Assembly: GCF_000733725.1 (NCBI RefSeq)
Contig: NZ_JMQM01000001.1
Span: 248,001 to 312,000, forward strand
Length of the DNA: 64,000 bases
Source of the DNA: Nitratireductor basaltis
Lineage (GTDB): Bacteria > Pseudomonadota > Alphaproteobacteria > Rhizobiales > Rhizobiaceae
Direction of reading: 5' to 3'
The notes under the pieces are model-generated. The model had not been told where the DNA came from. It did no database searches and was given only the letters and a program-made list of their open reading frames with translations. Position 1 is the stretch's first letter. Each line of letters opens with the position of its first letter. Shown here piece after piece: positions 27,665 through 35,952 of the stretch. Made by a program: the position numbers and the translations under genes.

Positions 27665-29065
27665 ATGCAGCCGTTTCTCGGACCGGATTTTCTTCTGAAC
27701 AGCGATGCAGCCCATAAGCTCTATCACGAGCATGCGGCTGATCTGCCAATCGTGGATTATCACAACCATCTGCCACCGCAGGAGATTGCCGAAGACCGTA
27801 AATGGGACAATATCGGCGAACTCTGGCTTGGACATGACCACTACAAGTGGCGGCTGATGCGCTGGGCGGGCTTCAGCGAGGACCGGATCACCGGTGAGGC
27901 AAGCTGGCGTCAGAAATTCGATGCCTTCGCGCAGACCATGCCGCAATGTGTTGGCAACCCGATGTTTCACTGGTCGCATCTGGAGCTGTGGCGCTATTTC
28001 GGCCTGGAGGGCACGGTCTTCTCGCCCGAAACGGCAGATAAATGCTGGGATGCTGCCAACGCACAGCTTGGCCGTCCAGAATTTTCCGCGCGCGGTCTGC
28101 TTGAGCGGATGAATGTCGAACTGGTCGGGACCACGGACGACCCGACAGACACGCTCGAACATCATGCGGCGATGCTTGATGCGGATCTGTCTTTCAAGGT
28201 CGTGCCCAGCTTTCGGCCCGACAAGGCCATCAAGATCGAGGCCGATGGTTTCACTGCCTATCTTGAGAACCTCTCAGCGGTCAGTGGTGTGAGCATCAAC
28301 GGTTTCGAGGACCTGGTGGACGCGCTGGTGAAGCGTCTCGACCGCTTTGTCGAGCTTGGCTGCCGGGCAAGCGACCACGGGTTGGACATCCTGCGCGCAG
28401 GCAAGGAAACAACCGCATCGCGCCTCGATGCGATCCTCAAGAAGCGTCTTGGCGGCAGTGCGCTTGAGGAAGACGAGATTGCGGATTTCCAGAACGCGAT
28501 GCTTGTGGAGCTTGGACGCGCCTATGCCTCGCGTGATCTTGTCATGCAGCTTCACATCGGCCCGTTGCGCAATACGCGCACGCGTCTCTTCGATGCGCTT
28601 GGGCCGGATACCGGCGGCGACAGCATGAATGATCTGGCCATTGCCGGAGCACTCAATGCGCTGCTCGACCGGCTGGATCGCACCGACGAGCTGCCGCGCA
28701 CCATTCTCTACTGCCTCGACCCGACCAAGAACGCGATGCTTGCCGCAACTGCCGGCAATTTCCAGGACGGATCTGTGCCCGGCAAGGTGCAGGCGGGTGC
28801 TGCATGGTGGTTCAACGATCAGCTTGACGGCATGGAACATCAGCTGACCCAGCTTGCGCAGATGGGTCTGTTGTCGCGTTTCGTCGGCATGCTCACCGAC
28901 AGCCGCTCCTTCCTCTCCTTCCCGCGCCACGAATACTACCGGCGCCTCGTCTGCCGCATGGTGGGCGGCTGGATGGAAGAGGGTGCGATGCCACCTGACT
29001 ACGATCTCGCTGGCGGCCTGATCGAGGACATCTGCTACCGCAATGCAAAGCGGTGGTTTCTCTAG
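27665..29065 (+). CDS. uxaC: Glucuronate (uronate) isomerase
   Basis: A 466-residue amidohydrolase-superfamily isomerase converting glucuronate to fructuronate (and galacturonate to tagaturonate). Family segments are the metal-binding VDYHNHLPPQEIAEDRKWDN near residue 28, WSHLELWRYFG, QLHIGPLRNTR with its conserved His and Arg, and GMLTDSRSFLSFPRHEYYRR near the end. Length matches E. coli UxaC (470). It is the first committed step after glycoside cleavage; uxuB and uxuA on either side take the product to 2-keto-3-deoxygluconate. Confidence 0.96.
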   Translation: MQPFLGPDFLLNSDAAHKLYHEHAADLPIVDYHNHLPPQEIAEDRKWDNIGELWLGHDHYKWRLMRWAGFSEDRITGEASWRQKFDAFAQTMPQCVGNPMFHWSHLELWRYFGLEGTVFSPETADKCWDAANAQLGRPEFSARGLLERMNVELVGTTDDPTDTLEHHAAMLDADLSFKVVPSFRPDKAIKIEADGFTAYLENLSAVSGVSINGFEDLVDALVKRLDRFVELGCRASDHGLDILRAGKETTASRLDAILKKRLGGSALEEDEIADFQNAMLVELGRAYASRDLVMQLHIGPLRNTRTRLFDALGPDTGGDSMNDLAIAGALNALLDRLDRTDELPRTILYCLDPTKNAMLAATAGNFQDGSVPGKVQAGAAWWFNDQLDGMEHQLTQLAQMGLLSRFVGMLTDSRSFLSFPRHEYYRRLVCRMVGGWMEEGAMPPDYDLAGGLIEDICYRNAKRWFL

Positions 29066-29113
29066 AAATATGGTAACGCGCGAACAAACGGCGCCGAGGG
29101 GTACGAGGAAATA

Positions 29114-30337
29114 ATGCGACAGACATGGCGGTGGTTCGGGCCAACGGACCAGGTTTCGATTGACGACATGCTGCAGGCCGGTGTGCAGGGCGTTGTGTCT
29201 GCGCTGCATCACGTGCCGACGGGAGATGTCTGGACGCCGGAAGAGATTGCCAGGCGCCAGCAGGAGATCGCCACACGCGGCGACGGCTCACCCTCCGGCC
29301 TGGCCTGGGACGTGGTGGAAAGCCTGCCCGTTTCCGAAGCGATCAAGAAGCAGAAGGGCGAGTGGCGCCAGCATATCGAGAACTACAAGGTGAGCATGCG
29401 CCACCTTGCCGATGCCGGTATCGAGATCATCTGCTACAATTTCATGCCGATCCTCGACTGGACGCGCACCGACCTTGCCTATCGCGTGGCGCATGGCGGC
29501 ACCTGCATGCGTTTCGATGCGGTGGATTTTGCCGCTTTCGACATTCACATTTTGCAGCGCGACGGCGCGTCTGACGATTTCTTGGACACGATCTGCGCAG
29601 AAGCGGACAGGCGTTTCGCGGAGATGACTGACGCGCGCAAGCAGGAGCTGACGCGCAATGTCGCCTTCGGGCTGCCGGGTTCGACCGAGAGCCTGACGCT
29701 TGATGATCTCAGGGCGCATCTGGCCGAATATGGCCGCATTCCGCCGGAGCAGCTGCGTGCGAACTTCATCGCCTTTCTTGAAGAGGTCGCGCCTCTTGCA
29801 GAGGAACTGGGCCTGCGGCTTTGCTGCCATCCCGATGATCCGCCGTTTTCGCTTCTGGGACTGCCGCGCATCATGTCGACCGAGGCCGACTACAAGGCGA
29901 TCATGGATGCCGTGGACGTGCCGGCCAATGGCATCACGCTGTGTTCCGGCTCTCTTGGCGCGCGTCCCGACAACGACTTGCCGGGCATGATGCGCCGTCT
30001 GGGTGATCGGGTACACTTCCTGCATCTGCGCAACGTGCAACGGGAAAGCGACCAGGTCGTCGGCTCCTTCCACGAGGCCGAGCATCTTGGCGGCGGCACC
30101 GATATGGTAGACCTGATCGCTGCCGTTCTGGAAGAGGAAGCCCGCCGTCGCAAGGCAGGGCGCAAGGATGCCTCCATCCCGTTCCGGCCCGATCATGGCC
30201 AGGATATTCTCGACGACCTGAAACGCCGAGCGCAGCCGGGTTATCCTGCGATTGGCCGGCTCAAGGGGCTCGCGGAGCTGCGCGGCATTATCACCGCCTT
30301 GGAGCATCCGGCGTTCGGTTTGAGCCGCGGGAGTTGA
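29114..30337 (+). CDS. uxuA: Mannonate dehydratase
   Basis: A 407-residue TIM-barrel enzyme converting D-mannonate to 2-keto-3-deoxygluconate (EC 4.2.1.8). It begins MRQTWRWFGPTDQVSIDDM as in typical UxuA. It shows YNFMPILDWTRTDL, the metal-site segment LRLCCHPDDPP with Cys and His, and the late VHFLHLRNVQRE and FRPDHGQDI. GAGGAAATA precedes the ATG. It is the last gene of the rightward hexuronate operon. A kinase and aldolase for its product are not in this operon and must lie elsewhere. Confidence 0.96.
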   Translation: MRQTWRWFGPTDQVSIDDMLQAGVQGVVSALHHVPTGDVWTPEEIARRQQEIATRGDGSPSGLAWDVVESLPVSEAIKKQKGEWRQHIENYKVSMRHLADAGIEIICYNFMPILDWTRTDLAYRVAHGGTCMRFDAVDFAAFDIHILQRDGASDDFLDTICAEADRRFAEMTDARKQELTRNVAFGLPGSTESLTLDDLRAHLAEYGRIPPEQLRANFIAFLEEVAPLAEELGLRLCCHPDDPPFSLLGLPRIMSTEADYKAIMDAVDVPANGITLCSGSLGARPDNDLPGMMRRLGDRVHFLHLRNVQRESDQVVGSFHEAEHLGGGTDMVDLIAAVLEEEARRRKAGRKDASIPFRPDHGQDILDDLKRRAQPGYPAIGRLKGLAELRGIITALEHPAFGLSRGS

Positions 30338-30349
30338 ACCCCGCGCTCA

Positions 30350-32095
30350 TCACTTCGCAGCCGTGAATGTCTCTTTGAGAGCCAGACGGTCTGCGATGTT
30401 CTGCTCGGCCTCGTGCTGGCTGAGGAAGACTTCGCCGGTCAGGTCTTCGAGCAGGCTGGACCGCTTCAGCCGGTCCATCACCGGACCCTTCACCTCCGAA
30501 AGATGCAGGCAGATGCCTGCATCCGAAAGCCTGTGATTGATCTCCTCAAGGCTTTCAAGTGCCGAGGCATCGATCTCGTTCACCGCCGAGCACTGAAGGA
30601 TCACATGCTTCAGCGCCGGCTTTTCGGCGACGAGCGCTGCGACGCGATCTTCGAGATAGCGGCTGTTGGCGAAGTAGAGGCTTTCATCTACCCGCAGTGA
30701 CAGGATGTGCGGGAAGATGCGCACGTCATGACGCTCCACATTGCGGAAATGCTCGGTGCCCGGCACCTGACCGACCACGGCCATATGCGGCTTCGAGGTG
30801 CGGTAGAGATGCAACAGGATCGACAGGCCCACGCCTAGCATGATGCCGATTTCAACGCCAAGGAAGAGCGTTCCGAGAATGGTCGCGGCCATGGCGATGA
30901 AATCCGCCTTGGAGTAGCGCCAGACACGCATTACCGCTCCAAGATCCACCAGTGACAACACCGCAACGATGATGGTTGCCGCCAGCGTGGCGCGCGGGAG
31001 AGCGGCGAGCAGTGGCGTGAGAAACATGGTCGCCAGGGCTATGCCGATTGCCGTATAGGCACCTGCTGCCGGCGTTTCAGCACCAGCGTCGAAATTGACG
31101 ACGGAACGTGCGAAGCCTCCGGTCACCGGATAGCCCGACGAGAGCGATGATGCGATGTTGGACGCGCCAAGGCCGATCAGTTCCTGATCCGGGTCAATGC
31201 GCTGGCGCCTGCGGGATGCGAGTGTTTGCGCCACGGAAACCGACTCGACGAAGCCGATGATCGAGATGAGGAAGGCCGGTCCGGCAAGCTGCATCACGAG
31301 TTCGATGTCGAAGCTTGGCAGGGCGGGCACGGGAAGACCTGCCGGGATGTCGCCCACCAGCTTCACCCCAGCCTCTCCCAGTTTGAAAATTTCGGTGGCA
31401 AGGATGGTGGCAGCAATCGCAAGAACGGGACCCGCTTTGGTGATGATGTCTGCGGGGCGGCTCGACAATCCGAGTCCGAGGAGCAGAGACTTCAGGCGCA
31501 GGCGCGTGAAATACAGGAACGCGACAACAGCCACGCCGATGATGAGTGTCGGCATGTTTGTCTGGCCAATATTCTCTGCAATGTCCGACAGGATCTCGGG
31601 CAGGGTGTGTCCGTCCGCATCCACGCCAAGAACATGCTTCAACTGGCTGGCTGCAATCAGCAGGCCAGACGCCGTGATGAAGCCAGAGATCACGGGATGG
31701 CTCAGGAAATTTGCGATGAAGCCGAGGCGCATGAAGCCCATGGCCAGAAGCATCGCGCCCGAAAGAAAGGCAAGCAGCATGGCCGCCGCCAGATAGTCCG
31801 CACTGCCTTCTGCTGCGATATTGCCGACAGCGGTTGCCGTCATCAACGATACGACAGCAACCGGGCCGACCGCCAGCGTGCGGCTGGTGCCGAAGATCGC
31901 ATAGGCAACCAGCGGCAGGATTGAGGCGTAGAGGCCAACCTCGGGGGGCAGGCCCGCAATCATTGCATAGGCAAGAGATTGCGGAATGAGCATGATTGTA
32001 ACGATAACTGCCGCGACCATGTCATTGGTCAGCGTGGCGCGACCATAGCTCTGCGCCCAGTCAAGGATCGGCAGATATTGTCCAAGGCGCTGCAT
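30350..32095 (-). CDS. SulP-family anion transporter with STAS domain
   Basis: A 581-residue SLC26/SulP transporter. The N-terminal membrane domain (about residues 20-420, ten or more segments) carries the family signature MLIPQSLAYAMIAGLPPEVGLYASI. A C-terminal cytoplasmic STAS domain (about 450-560) includes VILQCSAVNEIDASALESLEEI. It probably moves sulfate or a related oxyanion. It is the last gene of the leftward BigR operon. In that context export of sulfite/sulfate made by persulfide oxidation, or uptake of a sulfur anion, are both possible. Confidence 0.93.
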   Translation of the reverse strand: MQRLGQYLPILDWAQSYGRATLTNDMVAAVIVTIMLIPQSLAYAMIAGLPPEVGLYASILPLVAYAIFGTSRTLAVGPVAVVSLMTATAVGNIAAEGSADYLAAAMLLAFLSGAMLLAMGFMRLGFIANFLSHPVISGFITASGLLIAASQLKHVLGVDADGHTLPEILSDIAENIGQTNMPTLIIGVAVVAFLYFTRLRLKSLLLGLGLSSRPADIITKAGPVLAIAATILATEIFKLGEAGVKLVGDIPAGLPVPALPSFDIELVMQLAGPAFLISIIGFVESVSVAQTLASRRRQRIDPDQELIGLGASNIASSLSSGYPVTGGFARSVVNFDAGAETPAAGAYTAIGIALATMFLTPLLAALPRATLAATIIVAVLSLVDLGAVMRVWRYSKADFIAMAATILGTLFLGVEIGIMLGVGLSILLHLYRTSKPHMAVVGQVPGTEHFRNVERHDVRIFPHILSLRVDESLYFANSRYLEDRVAALVAEKPALKHVILQCSAVNEIDASALESLEEINHRLSDAGICLHLSEVKGPVMDRLKRSSLLEDLTGEVFLSQHEAEQNIADRLALKETFTAAK

Positions 32096-32114
32096 ATCCT
32101 GGACCTCAAGTTTT

Positions 32115-32546
32115 TCACGTGCTGGTGCGCGCGGCGCGAGATTGACCGATCATCCGGGCGCCCCACATGCCCAAGAGCATCGCAGGTACAAATGCCAGCG
32201 TGCCTGTGGCCGCGAGAGGCAGGGCCGTCAGCGCGGGCCCGGGGCAGAAGCCGCCCAGACCCCAGCCAATGCCGAAAATGGCAGGTCCAATGACAAGCGG
32301 GCTGTCGATATCGTTGCGGGTCGGAAGCTGGAAGAGATCAGCCGCGATAGGCGCGGGCCTCTTGAGGACCACTTTGAAGCCTATGAAAGCCACGAGAACC
32401 GCGCCGCCCATGACGAATGCCAGGGAAGGATCCCAGGTGCCGAACAGGTCGAGGAAGTTCAGAACCTTCGCAGGATTAGACATTCCGGAGATAACGAGGC
32501 CAACACCGAAGAGCAGTCCCAGCGCGAGATTGACGAGAAAGGACAT
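32115..32546 (-). CDS. YeeE/YedE half-size membrane protein, second subunit (DUF6691)
   Basis: A 143-residue membrane protein with four hydrophobic segments. The motif GGFCPGPALTAL carries the conserved Cys of the YeeE/YedE (TsuA) sulfur-transport family. The upstream frame extends further, but the Met at 32546 begins the first helix. It forms a pair with the protein encoded just upstream. Together they correspond to one full-length YeeE/YedE, as in PmpA/PmpB-type operons. It likely passes a sulfane-sulfur compound such as thiosulfate across the inner membrane. Confidence 0.88.
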   Translation of the reverse strand: MSFLVNLALGLLFGVGLVISGMSNPAKVLNFLDLFGTWDPSLAFVMGGAVLVAFIGFKVVLKRPAPIAADLFQLPTRNDIDSPLVIGPAIFGIGWGLGGFCPGPALTALPLAATGTLAFVPAMLLGMWGARMIGQSRAARTST

Positions 32547-32551
32547 GACGC

Positions 32552-32980
32552 TCACGCTCCGATGATGTGACGGGTGATGAAGACGGTGACGATGGCAGCG
32601 GCCATGAAAATGGCGGTTGCCACAAAGGAGCGCTTGGACAGGCGCGACAGGCCACAAACGCCATGTCCGGATGTACAACCATTGCCCCAGACAGAGCCGA
32701 AGCCCACCAGGAGACCTGCAGTCACCATGAGGGGCAGGCTGGACGACACCGTCTGTTCAACAGTGTTGCCGGAGAACAGGATATAGGCCAGCGGAGCTGC
32801 GATCAGTCCGATCACGAAGCCCAGCCGCGAAGTCGGCATGCCGTCTGGATAAGGAGGCAAAATTCTGGAGGCGATGCCGGAGATGCCCGCTATGCGGCCT
32901 TCCCACAACATCAGGAGAACGGCCGACAGGCCGATCATCATGCCGCCGATCGTGGAGGCCAAGGGGGTGAACTCAGTCAT
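32552..32980 (-). CDS. YeeE/YedE half-size membrane protein, first subunit
   Basis: A 142-residue protein with four membrane segments and the hallmark WGNGCTSGHGVCGLSRLSKRS, holding two Cys used in sulfur relay in the TsuA family. The ATG at 32980 overlaps the end of bigR by 8 bases, so translation is coupled. Its partner half follows after 5 bases. Known BigR/PigS regulons encode the same pair. The transported compound is inferred, not shown. Confidence 0.9.
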   Translation of the reverse strand: MTEFTPLASTIGGMMIGLSAVLLMLWEGRIAGISGIASRILPPYPDGMPTSRLGFVIGLIAAPLAYILFSGNTVEQTVSSSLPLMVTAGLLVGFGSVWGNGCTSGHGVCGLSRLSKRSFVATAIFMAAAIVTVFITRHIIGA

Positions 32981-33317
32981 TTTCTGCTCTTTCTGCCTTT
33001 TTGGGCGTTTCACAGAACATCTTGTGGAGTTGGGTGATGAATTCGGCCACGCGTCCGTCCGCAAGACGGTAGTAGACGTGCTTTGATTCCTTGCGGCCAA
33101 CTATGAAACCGGCCTCGCGCAGGGAGGCGATCTGTTGCGAGAGCCCGGGCTGGCGGAGGTCGAGCGCGTCTTCCAGATCGCGCACCGACCTTTCGCCCTC
33201 CACGAGCGCGCACAGGATCATGAGGCGCGACGGATGGGTGAAGCTCTTGAGGAAGCCTGCTGCAGCTTCCGCATTTTTGAGCATGTCAGTCACTTCCGGC
33301 GAAAAATCCTGCGTCAT
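32973..33317 (-). CDS. bigR: BigR-like sulfide/persulfide-sensing ArsR-family repressor
   Basis: A 114-residue ArsR/SmtB winged-helix repressor. The DNA-recognition region reads LRQPGLSQQIASLREAGFI and the wing RKESKHVYYRL. Cys36 and Cys102 are 66 residues apart, the same spacing as the two redox-sensing Cys of BigR (42 and 108), which form a disulfide or tetrasulfide in response to sulfide. No metal-binding CVC motif is seen. It lies within the operon it should repress. The promoter at 34689-34717 holds a suitable AT-rich dyad. Confidence 0.92.
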   Translation of the reverse strand: MTQDFSPEVTDMLKNAEAAAGFLKSFTHPSRLMILCALVEGERSVRDLEDALDLRQPGLSQQIASLREAGFIVGRKESKHVYYRLADGRVAEFITQLHKMFCETPKKAERAEND

Positions 33318-33322
33318 TCAGT

Positions 33323-34204
33323 TCAATCCCACGCAGCACCCTCGAGCGCGTCGAGGGGGAATTTCAGATACCGCTTGCCGTTTGCCTCGGGCTCGGGCAG
33401 GCGTCCACCATTCATGTTCACCTGCAGCGCGTGCAGGATCAGTTTGGGCATGGGCAGCGTCTGATCGCGCTCCTCACGCACCTTGATGAACTCCTCGCGC
33501 GTCTTGCACTTGGCCATGTGCTTGTTCTCACGCTTCTGCTCGACCACCGTGGATTCCCACTTCGGTTCGCGACCACCCGGCTGGTAGTCGTGGCCGGTGA
33601 AGATGCGGGTCTCGTCGGGCAGGGAGAGGATCTCCTGGATCGAATCCCAAAGGCGTGAGGCGCTGCCGCCGGGAAAATCGGCGCGGGCCGTGCCGGAATC
33701 GGGCATGAAGAGCGTGTCATGCACGAAGGCTGCATCGCCAATCACATAGGTGATCGAGGCAAGCGTGTGGCCGGGTGAGAAGAGAACCCTGGCCTCTATA
33801 TTGCCGACCTTGAACTGCTCGCCTTCAGCGAAAAGTTTGTCCCACTGGGAGCCATCGGCGGGGAAGTCTGGCCAATTATAGATGCCTTTCCAGAGCTTCT
33901 GGACCTCGACGACCTTCTCACCGATGGCAGTCGGTGCGCCAGTCTTTTCCTTCAGGTATCGAGCGGAGGAAAAGTGGTCGGCATGGGGGTGCGTGTCGAG
34001 AACCCACTCAACTTCGAGCCCCTCTTCCTTGATATAGGCAAGAATGGCATCGGCGTGACGGGTGGCCGTTGCGCCGGACTTCTCGTCGAAGTCGAGAACC
34101 GGATCGATGATCGCGCAGCGCTTGGTCTCCGGATCCGAAGCGACATACTGCACCGAGGAGGTACGGTCGTCATAAAACGCCTTGACGATCGGCTTGGCAC
34201 TCAT
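33323..34204 (-). CDS. Persulfide dioxygenase-like metallo-beta-lactamase-fold protein
   Basis: A 293-residue MBL-fold enzyme with the THPHADHF metal motif, a second His in SPGHTLASITYVIGDAAFVHDTLF and a late His in FTGHDYQPGG. This is the ETHE1-like/Blh C-terminal arrangement, using a mononuclear iron to oxidise glutathione persulfide to sulfite. The C-terminal part (MNGGRLPEPEANGKRYLKFPL) is typical of bacterial members. It is the second gene of the BigR operon. In other bacteria it is fused to the DSP-like domain, whereas here the two are separate genes. Confidence 0.92.
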   Translation of the reverse strand: MSAKPIVKAFYDDRTSSVQYVASDPETKRCAIIDPVLDFDEKSGATATRHADAILAYIKEEGLEVEWVLDTHPHADHFSSARYLKEKTGAPTAIGEKVVEVQKLWKGIYNWPDFPADGSQWDKLFAEGEQFKVGNIEARVLFSPGHTLASITYVIGDAAFVHDTLFMPDSGTARADFPGGSASRLWDSIQEILSLPDETRIFTGHDYQPGGREPKWESTVVEQKRENKHMAKCKTREEFIKVREERDQTLPMPKLILHALQVNMNGGRLPEPEANGKRYLKFPLDALEGAAWD

Positions 34205-34229
34205 TTCACTTCTCCAATGCTTAGAAAAT

Positions 34230-34655
34230 TCAGGAATAGCCGTGGCTTTGGAGCCACTTGGTTGCTCCGGTCAGGTCAACACCCAGCCGCTCGCCAAGCT
34301 CTTTAACCTCGGTATGCGACATCCTTCCGTCCATCACCTCGCCAATGGCGTAGAGCGTGGCCGAACGGGTGCCGGTCTTGCAGTGGGCGATCACCGGCCC
34401 ATCGCTGTCATTGAGGGCGTTCTGGAAGTCGCGAACCTGATCCTCGCTGATCTGGCCGGGAACAATCGGAATATGGGTATAGTTGAGACCATGAGCCTCG
34501 GCTTCGAGCCGGTTGGTTGCAGCAGCAGGCTGGCGAGGCTCTTCGCCATCGGGTCTGTTGTTGACGATCCCGGCAAAGCCCTTGTCCTTGAGGGCTGCAA
34601 TGGCACCTGTCTCGATCTGGGGCGAAATCCAGAGGCGGTCACTTATCTGTTTCAT
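34230..34655 (-). CDS. DSP-like sulfurtransferase (TIGR01244 family)
   Basis: A 141-residue protein with the dual-specificity-phosphatase fold and the catalytic loop VIAHCKTGTRSA, with Cys and Arg in the phosphatase-like signature. It opens MKQISDRLWISPQIE as in the N-terminal domain of Blh. In the Blh/BigR system this domain acts as a sulfurtransferase rather than a phosphatase. It is the first gene of the leftward operon, directly behind the promoter with the dyad at 34694-34708. Confidence 0.9.
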   Translation of the reverse strand: MKQISDRLWISPQIETGAIAALKDKGFAGIVNNRPDGEEPRQPAAATNRLEAEAHGLNYTHIPIVPGQISEDQVRDFQNALNDSDGPVIAHCKTGTRSATLYAIGEVMDGRMSHTEVKELGERLGVDLTGATKWLQSHGYS

Positions 34656-34688
34656 CGCTCTCGTCAGCCTTTCGTTTCCATTGTTAGT

Positions 34689-34717
34689 TAGATATTGATG
34701 ATATCAATTTTTTGCAA
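34689..34717 (-). promoter_or_regulatory. Promoter and probable BigR operator of the sulfide operon
   Basis: On the minus strand a -35 TTGCAA (34712-34717) and a -10 TATCTA (34689-34694) are separated by exactly 17 bases. Within and just beside the spacer lies the perfect dyad ATTGAT-GAT-ATCAAT (34694-34708). A repressor bound there would block the polymerase. The site is AT-rich, as known BigR boxes are. It is read from sequence; no binding data are available here. Confidence 0.65.
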
Positions 34718-34837
34718 GTGATGTGGCTCCAAATTCTTTGCATTGATTTGCCGCAGCCGGAGCGCCGCTCGGGATGGTAAACACTCGTTAACCTTTGAAG
34801 CCGAGAATCCCTGCCTGACCATCATTGGGGGCGGGCC

Positions 34838-35950
34838 ATGCTGTCACGACGGGATTTTCTGGCTGGGGCAACGGCTGCCCTTGGTGCTTCGTTCTCAGCG
34901 GGAAATGCCCGCGCAGCCAATGCGGGTTCCGGACTGAATGAGGTTGCCCGCCGCAGCGGCCGCATTTTTGGCGCGTCGGTTCGTATGGACCAGGTGTCGG
35001 CGGAGCCGGGACTTGCGAATGCGGTTGCCAGTCAGTGCGGAATGCTCACGCCCGAGATCCATCTGAAGTGGAACTCCATCGAATATCGCAAAGGGCAGGT
35101 CTGGTATCAGCCGGTTGATGCGCTGGTGAAGCACGCGCGTCAGAACGGGCAAACGGTCTATGGACATACGCTGATCTGGGAGCAGGGTACGCCAGACTGG
35201 GCCCTGCATCACCTTCACCACAAGAAGGACTGGGATTTCGTCGCCGCTCACTTCGAGCGGTTGCTCAAACGCTATCATGCCGATATCCCCGTTTGGGATG
35301 TGGTGAACGAGCCCATCGACACACAGAACGGCTCGAAGGGGCTGCGACGCAACACGTTCCAGCGCGTCTTCGGGTCCGGCTATATCGAGCAGGCGCTGCA
35401 TACGGCGCGTCACTTCGCGCCCGATGCAAAGCTGATGCTCAACGACTACAGCTTCGAATACGACAACCATGTCGAGGCAGACCGACGCGCGACATTTCTG
35501 AAGCTTCTGGAGAGGCTTAAAGCCAAAGGTGTTCCACTCGATGGCGTGGGTATCCAGGCGCATCTTGATTTGGGCAAGGGCCCGCTCCGCCATCAGATCA
35601 TTGGTCCCTTCCTGCAGGCCATCGCGGATATGGGGCTCGAGATCTACATCACCGAGCTTGATGTGAAGGAGCGTGACTATCGCGCGACAGCGGCAATTCG
35701 GGATCAGCGCGTGGCCGACGAGGTGGCGCGATATCTCGACATTGCGCTGGATCAGCGCGCGGTGAAGGGTGTGACCACCTGGGGCCTCTCCGACAAGCAT
35801 TCATGGCTGAAAGTCGAGCGTGGTGATCGCGTCGATCGCCGCCGCTATGGCAACCCCGCACCCAATCGGGGCCTGCCCTATGATGTCAGCATGAAACCGA
35901 AGCTGATGTACAAGGCGCTTGAACGCAGCCTTGGCGGCGGCCTCAGCTAG
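34838..35950 (+). CDS. GH10 endo-beta-1,4-xylanase, Tat-exported
   Basis: A 370-residue GH10 enzyme with a twin-arginine signal (MLSRRDFLAGATAAL, cleavage near NARA). The acid/base Glu is E158 in VWDVVNEPI and the nucleophile E273 in IYITELDV; ITTWGLSD-like VTTWGLSDKHSWL is at the end. An oddity: the segment GHTLIWEQGTPDW has Glu at residue 115 where GH10 enzymes nearly always have the His that contacts the -1 sugar. It is single-domain, without a binding module. It is read away from the BigR operon and ends 2 bases from the epimerase gene of the polysaccharide operon. It may trim the product of that operon rather than plant xylan. Confidence 0.92.
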   Translation: MLSRRDFLAGATAALGASFSAGNARAANAGSGLNEVARRSGRIFGASVRMDQVSAEPGLANAVASQCGMLTPEIHLKWNSIEYRKGQVWYQPVDALVKHARQNGQTVYGHTLIWEQGTPDWALHHLHHKKDWDFVAAHFERLLKRYHADIPVWDVVNEPIDTQNGSKGLRRNTFQRVFGSGYIEQALHTARHFAPDAKLMLNDYSFEYDNHVEADRRATFLKLLERLKAKGVPLDGVGIQAHLDLGKGPLRHQIIGPFLQAIADMGLEIYITELDVKERDYRATAAIRDQRVADEVARYLDIALDQRAVKGVTTWGLSDKHSWLKVERGDRVDRRRYGNPAPNRGLPYDVSMKPKLMYKALERSLGGGLS

Positions 35951-35952
35951 GT

